A DNA stretch of 53,721 nucleotides, from NCBI GenBank assembly GCA_947175295.1, contig CAMWMK010000012.1, positions 1 to 53,721 of the forward strand, given 5' to 3'. The translations under genes were made by a program, and so were the position numbers. The notes beneath the pieces are model-generated. The model saw only the letters and a program-made list of their open reading frames with translations, was not told the DNA's origin and searched no databases. This document shows, piece by piece, positions 8,585-16,831 of this stretch; the stretch's first letter is position 1, and each line of letters opens with the position of its first letter. The stretch is from an uncultured Porphyromonadaceae bacterium (GTDB lineage: Bacteria > Bacteroidota > Bacteroidia > Bacteroidales > Muribaculaceae).

Positions 8585-8929
8585 ATGAGCAAGACAACAC
8601 TCTTAGACGAACTCAAGAGTATCATAGCCCGGTCGAAAGACTGGGCTACACTTGAATTGGAGTATGCCAAGCTGACTGCAGCAGAAAAAATAACAGTCAT
8701 AGCCGGTATGGCTGTGGCTGGCGCTGTATGTTTGCTTTTGGGTATAGCAGCCTTGATTCTATTCGGCATCAGCCTTGGTTATGCATTCAAGGAGTTTATG
8801 CCTCCGGCATTTGCTTTTCTTGCAGCTGGGGGAGTAATGCTGGTGCTTATGGGATTGGTCTACGTTTTCAAACAGCAGATGATCATGAATCCCATAGCGA
8901 AGATGCTCACGAGGGTGCTTTTGAAATAA
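8585..8929 (+). CDS. Holin-X-like inner membrane protein (Phage_holin_3_6 type)
   Basis: 114 residues. An amphipathic N-terminal helix (about 1-37) is followed by two membrane helices (about 40-65 and 75-95), as in the putative holin-like superfamily III proteins found beside YtxH genes. No lysis genes are nearby, so the name reflects fold only. A housekeeping envelope role is likelier than a phage role. It is third in the YtxH operon, 25 bases after the second YtxH. Confidence 0.75.
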   Translation: MSKTTLLDELKSIIARSKDWATLELEYAKLTAAEKITVIAGMAVAGAVCLLLGIAALILFGISLGYAFKEFMPPAFAFLAAGGVMLVLMGLVYVFKQQMIMNPIAKMLTRVLLK

Positions 8930-8941
8930 ACCATAGGAACA

Positions 8942-9286
8942 ATGGATATGGAAGAAATCAAACGAAACAATAGCGACAAGGTCGTGAAGAACGTTGAAGA
9001 ACCGCCACATTTCGATGGTTTCACCCTTGATGAAATTCGTCATCACCGTGCCCTAATAGCGGTCAGGAAAGAATTCGCAAAGGCAAAAATCCTTGAAGAG
9101 GTCGATAAAGTTAAGGACCGGAATCCTTTTGCACCCGACGGATCGCTGAAAGCCGCACAACGTCTGGGCAATGTCCCTATGAAAATCATGCGTGGTCTTA
9201 ACTATACGGACTATATCATGATGGGGATTTCAGCCTTCGGAACCGTCAGAAAGATGCTGTCTCTTTTCAAAAAGAAAAAGAAATGA
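8942..9286 (+). CDS. Small unknown protein of the YtxH operon
   Basis: 114 residues, highly charged, mostly helical, with a short hydrophobic stretch (YIMMGISAFGTV) close to the lysine-rich C-terminus. I recognise no domain. Its place between the holin-like gene and prmA, with a 4-base overlap into prmA (ATGA at 9283), indicates translational coupling. It may be a peripheral partner of the membrane proteins upstream; this is inferred from context only. Confidence 0.75.
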   Translation: MDMEEIKRNNSDKVVKNVEEPPHFDGFTLDEIRHHRALIAVRKEFAKAKILEEVDKVKDRNPFAPDGSLKAAQRLGNVPMKIMRGLNYTDYIMMGISAFGTVRKMLSLFKKKKK

Positions 9287-10128
9287 ATTACTATAAAGTT
9301 CGCTTCGAATGTGGGCCATGCACTGAAGACATCACCGATCTCTTAGCGGCATTTCTTGCAGACCTGGAATATGAGAGTTTCGAGCCGGATGCTTCAGGAC
9401 TCACTGCTTATGTGCAGGCGAAAGATTTCTCTGAAGATGCCATAAGGGATATGCTACAGGATTTTCCTATGGCTACGTCCATAAGCTTTACTTCAGAATT
9501 CGTTGAAAGCCAGAACTGGAACGAAGAGTGGGAAAAACATTATTTCCAGCCAATAGTAATAGCAGGGGAGTGCGTAGTGCATTCATCTTTCCACAAAGAC
9601 ATTCCTCAAGCAAAATACGATATACTGATAGACCCTAAGATGGCATTCGGAACAGGGCATCACGCTACGACTTCGCAGATGATGCGCTTCGTGCTTGACA
9701 TTGATGATATCAAAGGCAAATCAGTGATCGATATGGGTACCGGAACCGGTATTCTGGCGATTCTCTGCAAAATGCGTGGAGCAGATGCCGTCGTAGGAAT
9801 AGAAATCGATCCTGGTGCATTTGAGAACGCTGTAGAAAACGCAGCTCTCAACAGTCAGCCTATAGAGTTCATATGCGGAGATGCTTCGGCTCTATCTGAT
9901 TTAGAACCTTCTGATATCTTTCTTGCAAATATCAATCGGAATGTAATAACTTCTGATATCAGCCGGTACGCAGAGAAGATAAAAGAAGGAGGGATGCTTT
10001 TGCTTAGTGGTTTCTACACTTCAGATATACCCGTAGTGATGGCCGCAGCAGAACCTTATGGATTTTTCATAGACAAATCCACAGAGGAAGGCGATCATTG
10101 GGCAGCATTGCGACTGATAAAGAAATAA
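9283..10128 (+). CDS. prmA: Ribosomal protein L11 methyltransferase PrmA
   Basis: 281 residues. An N-terminal substrate-recognition domain (about 1-90) is followed by a class I SAM methyltransferase fold with AFGTGHHATT, the glycine-rich VIDMGTGTGILAI motif, acidic VGIEID at the end of strand 2, and LANINRNVI in the catalytic region. PrmA trimethylates lysines and the N-terminus of L11. It is the last gene of the operon, closed by the terminator at 10135. Confidence 0.93.
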   Translation: MNYYKVRFECGPCTEDITDLLAAFLADLEYESFEPDASGLTAYVQAKDFSEDAIRDMLQDFPMATSISFTSEFVESQNWNEEWEKHYFQPIVIAGECVVHSSFHKDIPQAKYDILIDPKMAFGTGHHATTSQMMRFVLDIDDIKGKSVIDMGTGTGILAILCKMRGADAVVGIEIDPGAFENAVENAALNSQPIEFICGDASALSDLEPSDIFLANINRNVITSDISRYAEKIKEGGMLLLSGFYTSDIPVVMAAAEPYGFFIDKSTEEGDHWAALRLIKK

Positions 10129-10134
10129 GAAAAA

Positions 10135-10168
10135 GGTCCGGAGATGGAATCTCTGGACCTTTCTTTCT
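10135..10168 (+). terminator. Rho-independent terminator after prmA
   Basis: GGTCCGGAGAT (10135-10145) pairs over 11 bp, with one G-T wobble, with ATCTCTGGACC (10149-10159) around a GGA loop. A T-rich TTTCTTTCTT follows. Confidence 0.85.
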
Positions 10169-10291
10169 TATAAACTCTTAAAAATAGTATTCTTGTCAAG
10201 CTGATGTAATGGGATAGAAGTAGGATTTAGTACGACTAAATGTAAACAAATGTTAAAATACAATAATTCACAAATATTTTTTTCGAAATAT

Positions 10292-10322
10292 TTTGCAGAT
10301 TAAAAAAATATTTGTAATTTTG
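10292..10322 (+). promoter_or_regulatory. Promoter of tRNA-Ala
   Basis: TTTG (10292-10295), 19 bases, then TAATTTTG (10315-10322), a textbook Bacteroidota promoter. Initiation is expected near 10329, about 9 bases before the tRNA. Confidence 0.8.
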
Positions 10323-10337
10323 CAGTGTACTTCTGAC

Positions 10338-10411
10338 GGGGCATTAGCTCATCTGGCTAGAGCGTTTGACTGGCAGTCAAGAGGTGACCAGTTCGAGTCT
10401 GGTATGCTCCA
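10338..10411 (+). tRNA. tRNA-Ala (GGC)
   Basis: 74 nt. The acceptor stem GGGGCAT/ATGCTCC has one G-T wobble and discriminator A. The anticodon loop CTGGCAG gives GGC (Ala, GCC codon), the T loop is TTCGAGT, and CCA is not encoded. No integrated element is seen on either side. Confidence 0.95.
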
Positions 10412-10419
10412 CAAAGTAT

Positions 10420-10455
10420 AAAGCAAGAAGAGAATTCTCTTCTTGCTTTTTGTTT
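10420..10455 (+). terminator. Terminator after tRNA-Ala
   Basis: AAAGCAAGAAGAGAA (10420-10434) and its exact complement TTCTCTTCTTGCTTT (10435-10449) form a perfect palindrome, followed by TTGTTTT. The two arms meet with no separate loop, so the apex opens by a few pairs. Confidence 0.85.
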
Positions 10456-10542
10456 TATTATTTAGTCCAAATAGAGATGAGCAAGTAAATGGCAAGTATA
10501 AAGGTTGGAATCAATATCGACATAGGTATTAGCATATAAGAT

Positions 10543-10576
10543 GATGAAGGGACATTTTTCATATGATCCCTTCATC
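10543..10576 (-). terminator. Hairpin downstream of the GIN-domain gene
   Basis: GATGAAGGGA (10543-10552) and TCCCTTCATC (10567-10576) pair perfectly with a 14-base loop, 12 bases after the stop of the GIN-domain gene on the minus strand. There is no strong T tract on either side, so it may end the transcript only partly or protect its 3' end. Confidence 0.5.
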
Positions 10577-10587
10577 AGATTGTTTCA

Positions 10588-11355
10588 TTACTTATGATAG
10601 GAGAGTTTTGTCGTCTTTACGCTGCCACCGGATGAGGTTTTCTCAATGAGACGATTGGTCTTGCCTGTCAGGGTCACACTGGCACCGCTTGATGCCATCG
10701 CTTTGATCGAGGAAGACTTTACGGAATATGCGCTGATACTTGATCCGCTTGAAGCATCGAATTCAAAGTCTCCCCCTTCTGCAGATGCAATATTGATGGA
10801 GCTACCGCTTGAAGAGTCGGCGTCAAGATTGCCTTTAAAATTCTCGACATCGGCTGATGAGCCACTTGAAGTCTCGATCGAAAGGTTAGGACAGGATAGG
10901 TTTTCTATTCTTAAATCACTCCCACTGCTGAGATCGAATTCCATCTTATTGGTGGTAGTGAACGCATCCTTCAAAAGCAGATAGGCACCTGAAGAAAGAT
11001 CGGCTTTCTCAAGTTCAGGAACTGTCACAGTGATGATGGATGGACCTTTGATAGTGCCTTTCGCATTCTTATTGTCGTAATAGATTTTGAGTTTACCGTC
11101 GGAAACCTTCACCTGAAGGTATTCTTCAGCAGAAGGAGTCGTCGCTATAGAAACATTACCTGGAAACTTTCCTTGTGAAACAATCACCTTTATACCCTGG
11201 GTGGCTTGAATTTCATTGAAATAGGCAGTTTTTACTACATTTTTTACCGTAGCGTCGGAGTCTTTTCCATTGTTGATATTGATGCCTGTTGCAGTGAAGC
11301 AACTGGTAAGCAGGATTCCCATAAGGGCCAGTCCTGGTAGAGAAATTGTCTTCAT
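10588..11355 (-). CDS. Head GIN domain (DUF2807) lipoprotein
   Basis: 255 residues. A lipobox (LLTSC, Cys19) anchors it. The remainder is a DUF2807 beta-helix with regularly repeated SSGSS turns. This domain is often named putative auto-transporter adhesin head, but no autotransporter barrel is present. It is the last gene of the ABC/GntR operon, 60 bases after the regulator. Its link to the transporter is unknown; a surface or periplasmic binding role is inferred. Confidence 0.85.
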   Translation of the reverse strand: MKTISLPGLALMGILLTSCFTATGININNGKDSDATVKNVVKTAYFNEIQATQGIKVIVSQGKFPGNVSIATTPSAEEYLQVKVSDGKLKIYYDNKNAKGTIKGPSIITVTVPELEKADLSSGAYLLLKDAFTTTNKMEFDLSSGSDLRIENLSCPNLSIETSSGSSADVENFKGNLDADSSSGSSINIASAEGGDFEFDASSGSSISAYSVKSSSIKAMASSGASVTLTGKTNRLIEKTSSGGSVKTTKLSYHK

Positions 11356-11415
11356 ATCACTTGGTTTTACGATTTATGGTGTTTTTATGATTTACGTATG
11401 TGCAGAATTGAAAAA

Positions 11416-11781
11416 TCACTGTTTTACAAGGAAGTTAGCGTACATTTCCTTAAGTTGTTCAGGAGTGACCTCGAGTACTGCAAGCCTTGAGAAAAAAAGT
11501 TCGCTTTCCTCACCGAGAAGGGTCTCAAGCCTTATCTTTCTGATTATGTCTACAGCACTCTCGGCAACGAAGAATCCAAGGCCTCTCTTATTGAATATCA
11601 CACCTTGACGCTCAAGCATCTCAAAGGCACGAGCCGCAGTAGCCGGATTGACCTGCTGGGAAACCGCATATTCCCTTACACTTGGTATTCTCTCCAGTTT
11701 TCGGTATTCGTCAAGTAGGATACGGTCGCAGATCTGGTCGGCGAGCTTTACATAAATAGGTCTGTTGTCTGTCTGTATCAT
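11416..11781 (-). CDS. GntR family regulator (YtrA subfamily)
   Basis: 121 residues. A GntR winged helix (about 10-77) with the RIPSVREYAV and NPATAARAFEMLERQGVI recognition region is followed by a short helical tail of about 40 residues, the size typical of the YtrA subfamily, with no sugar- or acid-binding domain. YtrA members usually repress their own ABC transporter operon. Here the gene is third in such an operon, and an inverted repeat overlaps the operon start site (13537-13558), as expected for autoregulation. Confidence 0.9.
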   Translation of the reverse strand: MIQTDNRPIYVKLADQICDRILLDEYRKLERIPSVREYAVSQQVNPATAARAFEMLERQGVIFNKRGLGFFVAESAVDIIRKIRLETLLGEESELFFSRLAVLEVTPEQLKEMYANFLVKQ

Positions 11782-11785
11782 AGCA

Positions 11786-12670
11786 TTATTTTGTCATGAA
11801 GCGCTGTATGATCTGGGTATTCTTGTATCGAAGCCATGCAAATCCCCAGCATACAATATTAAGGAGGGTCAATATGGCTAACCCTGACCATATGAGAATC
11901 CAGACATTGGCTTTGTCAAGAGTAGAGAATAGCATAAACAGCGCTTCCCAGTTTATATTGGCAGCCGCAAGAATCATGGTTATTGCGGTTAAGGCCCATT
12001 GTACCACCATTATGACTACCCAGGTCTTTATCCAGGAAAGCTTCGGCCATAGCGAGCTTCCGAGAGCATAGAGGGAATTGCCGAAAAGGGCAAGCAGGAT
12101 ACATCCGAGGGTGATACATCCGGAAAATTCAGAGTCCAGGAAATTGAAGAATGAGTTTATGGGCGCCTCACCTCCACTGAAAGCAATCTGGCAGATCAGC
12201 AATCCTACGAAGAATCCCGCTATCAGCAATAGGGTGCCTCCAACAAAATAAATCAGCAAGCGTTGGTAAAACTTCTCCGCACGTGAGGCCGGAACCATCA
12301 AGGCTGAGATCCTCTGTTTCTTTGTGCTGAAGTTGCTGAAGGTAAGTGATCCGAACACGGTCAGTCCAATACATAAGAGCCACATTGAGATGGCAAGATA
12401 CATAGATCCATAGCTAAGCTGTCTGGCCTCGACTGCAGAATCCAGCAACCTTCCCGTAAGTTCGTCCATATGTTTCAGACTGTTGATGTCAATTACGGCA
12501 TTAATGCTTATAAGCGATGCTAAAGCGGCAAAGACACCGACCACAGCTATAGCGTGTTTGATATAGTTTCCCTTATTGACTGTTAAGTCGGATTTCACTA
12601 AGGCTGAGAAGCGTTCCGATGAGAATGCCTTATTTGATTCGCTTTTTATCATAGTCATAGTAGCTTTCAT
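11786..12670 (-). CDS. ABC transporter membrane subunit
   Basis: 294 residues with six probable membrane helices (near 45-65, 100-120, 145-170, 185-215, 215-240 and 255-280) and no known substrate motif. It sits 2 bases after an ATPase gene and 4 before a YtrA-type regulator, the usual layout for small ABC exporters that respond to cell-envelope stress. The substrate cannot be read from sequence. Confidence 0.8.
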   Translation of the reverse strand: MKATMTMIKSESNKAFSSERFSALVKSDLTVNKGNYIKHAIAVVGVFAALASLISINAVIDINSLKHMDELTGRLLDSAVEARQLSYGSMYLAISMWLLCIGLTVFGSLTFSNFSTKKQRISALMVPASRAEKFYQRLLIYFVGGTLLLIAGFFVGLLICQIAFSGGEAPINSFFNFLDSEFSGCITLGCILLALFGNSLYALGSSLWPKLSWIKTWVVIMVVQWALTAITMILAAANINWEALFMLFSTLDKANVWILIWSGLAILTLLNIVCWGFAWLRYKNTQIIQRFMTK

Positions 12671-12672
12671 CG

Positions 12673-13497
12673 TTATTGATGATTTTTATTTTTGGAATAA
12701 ATATAGTTGAAGAGGGCCTCGAGATTGACTTCGGTTTCCGGTTGATCCGGTGTACGCATCTTCATATAGGCGTATCCTCCCATGATCTGTTCGCTCCATA
12801 TCACTCCCGTCTCAGGAAGCATTGGCGAGAGTCCGAATACGAACTTCTCCTGAAGCGCCGATACCGACTCATCGAGCTGTATGCCGTTGTTGTCCATGAT
12901 CGTCACATGATCGAGCAGCTGGTCGAGATCGCGCACTTGATGGGTCGAGATTATTATGGTGCGCTCATCATTCATAGTCTTCACTACTGCCTTTCGGAAT
13001 TCGCTCTTCCCTGGTATGTCGAGGCCGTTTGTCGGCTCATCCATCAAGAGCACCGGAGTATGGCAGGCGAGGGCGAATGCGAGAAAAGCCTTTTTCCGCT
13101 GTCCCATCGAGAGGGCACCGAGATGAATGTCGGGAGAAAGATTAAAGTGGGAAAGTGCCTCATGTAAAGACTCTTCTGAGAAATTAGGATAGAATGGGGA
13201 GTAGGCCTTCACATACGCTTCAAGAGCTATTGCCGGTACATTTATTTCTTCCGGCACAAGGAATACCTGACTGAGAAAGTCAGGGTCTCTGTCCCATGGA
13301 TCAAAACCATTTACGTTGACGGTTCCGGCAGTGGGTCGGAGCAGTCCAGATATGAGATAGAGCAGTGTACTCTTGCCGGCACCGTTGGCGCCGAGTAAGC
13401 CTACGATCTTTCCGGAGGAGAGATCCATGCTGAAGTCTGCGATGGAGTCCCTCTTGCTACCTGAATAACGGTAGGAGACGTCGGTCAGTGTAATCAT
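12673..13497 (-). CDS. ABC transporter ATP-binding protein
   Basis: 274 residues. Walker A is GANGAGKST, the signature is LSMGQRKKAFLA (a variant of LSGGQ), Walker B is VLLMDEPTNGLD, and the switch histidine is in IISTHQ. The C-terminal 60 residues extend beyond the nucleotide-binding domain, as in YtrB-like ATPases. It is first in the operon, with promoter and operator at 13537-13591. Confidence 0.93.
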   Translation of the reverse strand: MITLTDVSYRYSGSKRDSIADFSMDLSSGKIVGLLGANGAGKSTLLYLISGLLRPTAGTVNVNGFDPWDRDPDFLSQVFLVPEEINVPAIALEAYVKAYSPFYPNFSEESLHEALSHFNLSPDIHLGALSMGQRKKAFLAFALACHTPVLLMDEPTNGLDIPGKSEFRKAVVKTMNDERTIIISTHQVRDLDQLLDHVTIMDNNGIQLDESVSALQEKFVFGLSPMLPETGVIWSEQIMGGYAYMKMRTPDQPETEVNLEALFNYIYSKNKNHQ

Positions 13498-13536
13498 AAT
13501 TTTATCTTTAATTTAATAACAACGTTTACTGTAGTG

Positions 13537-13591
13537 GTGTATTGGTGTAGTAATACACTGCAAAGTTATGATAAATTTTTCATTCCTCCAA
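13537..13591 (-). promoter_or_regulatory. ABC operon promoter with probable GntR operator
   Basis: On the minus strand TTG (13589-13591), 20 bases, then TAACTTTG (13561-13568) put the start near 13554. An inverted repeat GTGTATT-N8-AATACAC (13537-13558) covers that start. A dimeric regulator bound there would block initiation; the GntR encoded in the operon is the obvious candidate. Confidence 0.7.
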
Positions 13592-13654
13592 ATATTCATA
13601 CATCTTTTTTTAAGATTTATGACGATTAACCTCAGATATCCCTGAAATTTTTAG

Positions 13655-13662
13655 TATTTTTG
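13655..13662 (+). promoter_or_regulatory. -7 element for the phosphodiesterase gene
   Basis: TATTTTTG fits TAnnTTTG, 20 bases before the ATG at 13683. The upstream TTG is not clear. Confidence 0.4.
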
Positions 13663-13682
13663 TCGAAAAAAACTAAAGATAG

Positions 13683-14174
13683 ATGAAAAGAATAGGAATT
13701 CTTAGCGATACTCATGGTTGTTGGGACGACCGATATGCCCTCCATTTCAATGATTGCGACGAGGTGTGGCATGCGGGCGACATCGGTGACTATACGGTCA
13801 TAGAGCGTCTGCAGGAGATAGTACCTGTCGTCAGGGCTGTGAGCGGAAACATTGATCATGGGATGGTGAAGCGTAAATGCCCGGAACTTGAAGTTTTCGT
13901 TGTAGAAGGGGTCAAAGTGCTTCTTACCCACATAGGCGGATACCCCGGCAAGTGGAGCAAAGGTATGAAGCAGCTTCTCAAAGAAAATAGCATCAATCTG
14001 ATGGTAGATGGACATTCCCATATCCTGAAAGTGATCTATGATAAGGAACTCGGGGTGCTGCATATAAATCCGGGAGCGGCTGGAAAGTTCGGATGGCATA
14101 AGGTCAGGACCTTGGTTAAGCTTACTATAGATGGCGATGACATGCGCGACTGCGAGGTGATAGAACTTGCATGA
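13683..14174 (+). CDS. YfcE-type metallophosphoesterase
   Basis: 163 residues. The five metallophosphoesterase motifs are present: LSDTHG (9-14 area), HAGDIGD, SGNIDH, LTHIGG and DGHSH, followed by INPGAAG. They bind two metals in a cytoplasmic phosphodiesterase/phosphatase of the YfcE/MJ0936 group. The physiological substrate is not known. It stands alone between the divergent ABC operon and feoAB. Confidence 0.92.
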   Translation: MKRIGILSDTHGCWDDRYALHFNDCDEVWHAGDIGDYTVIERLQEIVPVVRAVSGNIDHGMVKRKCPELEVFVVEGVKVLLTHIGGYPGKWSKGMKQLLKENSINLMVDGHSHILKVIYDKELGVLHINPGAAGKFGWHKVRTLVKLTIDGDDMRDCEVIELA

Positions 14175-14179
14175 ATTTG

Positions 14180-14244
14180 CTCAATATAGATTGAAATTAC
14201 TCAATATAGGGTATTGTCTGTTTGCAGATTTTTTTGTAATTTTG
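14180..14244 (+). promoter_or_regulatory. feoAB promoter with upstream direct repeats
   Basis: TTG (14214-14216), 20 bases, then TAATTTTG (14237-14244). Immediately upstream is the direct repeat CTCAATATAG at 14180-14189 and 14200-14209, 20 bases apart start to start, or two helical turns. It is a plausible binding site for a regulator of iron uptake, whose identity is unknown. Confidence 0.65.
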
Positions 14245-14295
14245 CACTAATTTAGAATCAGTCTACATAAGACAATTGAACCACAATACAAGAAA

Positions 14296-16752
14296 ATGAG
14301 ATTAGTCGATCTATCGCCGGGAGAAACCGGCGTCATAACAAAGATACTCGGTCACGGTGCTTTCCGAAAACGAGTGATGGAGATGGGCTTCGTAAGGGGG
14401 CGGGAAGTGACATGTATGCTCAATGCCCCGCTTCAGGACCCAGTGAAATACGCACTTATGGATTATGAGGTGTCGCTTCGGAGAAATGAAGCTTCGATGA
14501 TAGAGATAATGTCGGTGGAAGAATGGCATGATCATGAACTCGATGCTGAAAAAGCCGAAAAAAAAGCTACAGCTCAACACGATGAAGATGCCGCCCATGC
14601 CGTTCGGCATGATAAAATCATAAATGTAGCGCTTCTCGGAAATCCGAACTGCGGCAAGACATCACTTTTCAACATTGTGAGCGGTGCCAACGAGCATGTG
14701 GGCAATTATGCCGGAGTGACCGTCGATGCTAAGAAAGGACACCTTAATTATAAGGGATACCGAATCAACGTAGTCGATCTTCCAGGTACATATTCGCTTT
14801 CCGCCTACAGTCCGGAGGAGCAGTATGTGGTGCGCTATCTGCGTGATGAGACTCCCGACGTGATGGTCAACGTGATTGTGGCCTCCAACCTTGAGCGCAA
14901 CCTCTATATGACCACTGAGCTCATCGACATGAACCGTCCGATGGTGATCGCCCTCAATATGTATGACGAACTGGAAAAGTCGGGAGCGACGTTGCACTAC
15001 AACGAACTCGGCGCAATGCTCGGAGTGCCGATAGTGCCTACTGTAGCTTCTACCGGTAGGGGTGTACATGAGCTTCTCGATACTGTCATTCAAATATATG
15101 AGATGAATCATCCCGACACCCGCCATATCCACGTAAAGATGAGTCCGGAGATAGAGGCCGGTGTCGACGTGCTCAGGGCCGACTTGAAAGCTACCCCAAA
15201 CGTACCCCAGCATTTCGCTACCCGATATCTCGCCATCAAGCTTCTTGAGGGAGACCCGGAAGCTGAATACCTCATCAAAGACACGCCATGTTATGACAAG
15301 ATAATTGCCGACCGCGACAGGGAAGCAGCTGAGATCAAGAAACAGATCAACGAGGATGTGCAGACTGCCATCGCTGCAAATAAGTACGGATTCATTCAAG
15401 GTGCCCTCGCCGAAACTCTGGAAGGTGATCTTGTGAAGGAAGAGAAGACTACGAAGATAATCGATGCTCTCGTCACCAACAAACTGTTCGGATTTCCGAT
15501 TTTCCTCGCCATAATGTTTTTTATCTTCTGGTGTACGTTTGAAGTCGGCTCATATCCTATGGAATGGATAGAGGATCTCGTATCGTGGATTTCCGGAGTA
15601 TGTTCTCGGTTCATGCCGGATGGTCCTTTAAAAGACCTTGTGCTCGATGGCATAATAGGAGGCGTTGGAGGAGTAATAGTCTTCCTCCCCAATATTCTGA
15701 TACTTTATTTCTTCATATCCTTCATGGAGGATTCAGGATATATGGCCCGTGTGGCATTCATCATGGATAAGCTCATGCACAAGATGGGACTGCATGGAAA
15801 GAGTTTTATCCCGCTCGTGACCGGATTCGGATGCAACGTGCCTGCCATCATGTCTACCCGCATCATCGAAAGCCGTTCAAGCCGACTCATCACCATCCTT
15901 ATACTTCCTTTCATGTCCTGCTCGGCAAGGCTTCCTATTTATGTGCTCCTTGCCGGAGCCTTTTTCCCACACCATGGCGCACTTGCTTTCTTCGGCCTGT
16001 ATCTGCTCGGTATTATAGTGGCCATAGTCACGGCAAAACTCCTGAGGAGATTCTGGTTTAAGGCGGATGAAACTCCTTTCGTGATGGAGCTGCCCCCTTA
16101 CCGTGTGCCTACCTATAAGGCAGTGATGAGAAGCATGTGGTCGAAAGCCAAGCAATATCTTCAGAAGATGGGAGGACTTATACTTGTGGCCTCCATCATT
16201 ATCTGGGCCCTTTCCTATTTCCCGCAGTATGACTTTGAAGAAGTTCCGGATTCATATGTAGAGTCTACTCTGGCCGAGATGCCGGAGGAAGCGAAGGCAG
16301 ATAAATCGGAAGAGGAAGTGAGGGAAATGATCCTTCACACATATCAGCAGGAGCACTCAATACTCGGCAATATCGGAAAGTTCTGCGAGCCGGTGGTTCG
16401 TCCGATGGAGCTTGGATGGCAGTCTTGCGTGTCGCTTATCGCCGGAATGGCGGCTAAAGAGGTGGTGGTCTCCACCATGGGAGTGCTTTATATAGGCGAC
16501 GACGACGCGGACGCCTTAAGTGAAAGACTGAAGACTCCTTCACCACTTACGGGTAAGGCTCCGTTCACTACAGCCTCCGCAATCGCATTCCTTGTCTTCG
16601 TATTGCTCTATTTCCCATGCATAGCCACCTTGACGGCTACCGTAAGGGAGACTGGAAGCTGGCGCTATGGCCTCTTCTCTCTCTTCTACAATACTATCCT
16701 TGCCTGGGTGCTTGCCATAGTAGCTTTCAACATTGTACGCCTGTTTGTGTAG
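14296..16752 (+). CDS. feoB: Fused FeoA-FeoB ferrous iron transporter
   Basis: 818 residues. An N-terminal FeoA SH3-like domain (about 1-75) is joined through a charged linker to FeoB. The G domain starts near 110, with G1 GNPNCGKTS, G3 DLPGTYSLSAYSPEE and G4 NMYD. The C-terminal membrane part has Gate motifs (FGCNVPAIMSTR, and GWQSCVSLIAGMAAKEVVV). It imports Fe2+ across the inner membrane, gated by GTP. The fusion is usual in Bacteroidales and replaces separate feoA and feoB genes. Promoter and direct repeats are at 14180-14244. Confidence 0.97.
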   Translation: MRLVDLSPGETGVITKILGHGAFRKRVMEMGFVRGREVTCMLNAPLQDPVKYALMDYEVSLRRNEASMIEIMSVEEWHDHELDAEKAEKKATAQHDEDAAHAVRHDKIINVALLGNPNCGKTSLFNIVSGANEHVGNYAGVTVDAKKGHLNYKGYRINVVDLPGTYSLSAYSPEEQYVVRYLRDETPDVMVNVIVASNLERNLYMTTELIDMNRPMVIALNMYDELEKSGATLHYNELGAMLGVPIVPTVASTGRGVHELLDTVIQIYEMNHPDTRHIHVKMSPEIEAGVDVLRADLKATPNVPQHFATRYLAIKLLEGDPEAEYLIKDTPCYDKIIADRDREAAEIKKQINEDVQTAIAANKYGFIQGALAETLEGDLVKEEKTTKIIDALVTNKLFGFPIFLAIMFFIFWCTFEVGSYPMEWIEDLVSWISGVCSRFMPDGPLKDLVLDGIIGGVGGVIVFLPNILILYFFISFMEDSGYMARVAFIMDKLMHKMGLHGKSFIPLVTGFGCNVPAIMSTRIIESRSSRLITILILPFMSCSARLPIYVLLAGAFFPHHGALAFFGLYLLGIIVAIVTAKLLRRFWFKADETPFVMELPPYRVPTYKAVMRSMWSKAKQYLQKMGGLILVASIIIWALSYFPQYDFEEVPDSYVESTLAEMPEEAKADKSEEEVREMILHTYQQEHSILGNIGKFCEPVVRPMELGWQSCVSLIAGMAAKEVVVSTMGVLYIGDDDADALSERLKTPSPLTGKAPFTTASAIAFLVFVLLYFPCIATLTATVRETGSWRYGLFSLFYNTILAWVLAIVAFNIVRLFV

Positions 16753-16781
16753 AGATTCCACTTGCTTCATACTTTGAGAGT

Positions 16782-16831
16782 AATGTTTTCCGTTATCATT
16801 ATATGATGATACGGAAAACATTAATTTTTTT
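16782..16831 (+). terminator. Terminator-like hairpin over the start of the next gene
   Basis: AATGTTTTCCGT (16782-16793) pairs with ACGGAAAACATT (16811-16822), with further pairing inside. AATTTTTTT follows to 16831. It has the form of an intrinsic terminator for feoAB, but the start codons of the following gene (16803, 16806) lie in its loop and the T run encodes its signal-peptide phenylalanines. Confidence 0.65.

Noticed and set aside
10338..10587. Integrated element at tRNA-Ala
   Set aside because: No repeat of the tRNA 3' end and no integrase follow; the tRNA ends in its own terminator.
16617..16802. Extended N-terminus of the T9SS cargo gene
   Set aside because: It lies over the end of feoAB in another frame. 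The signal peptide begins only at 16803/16806.
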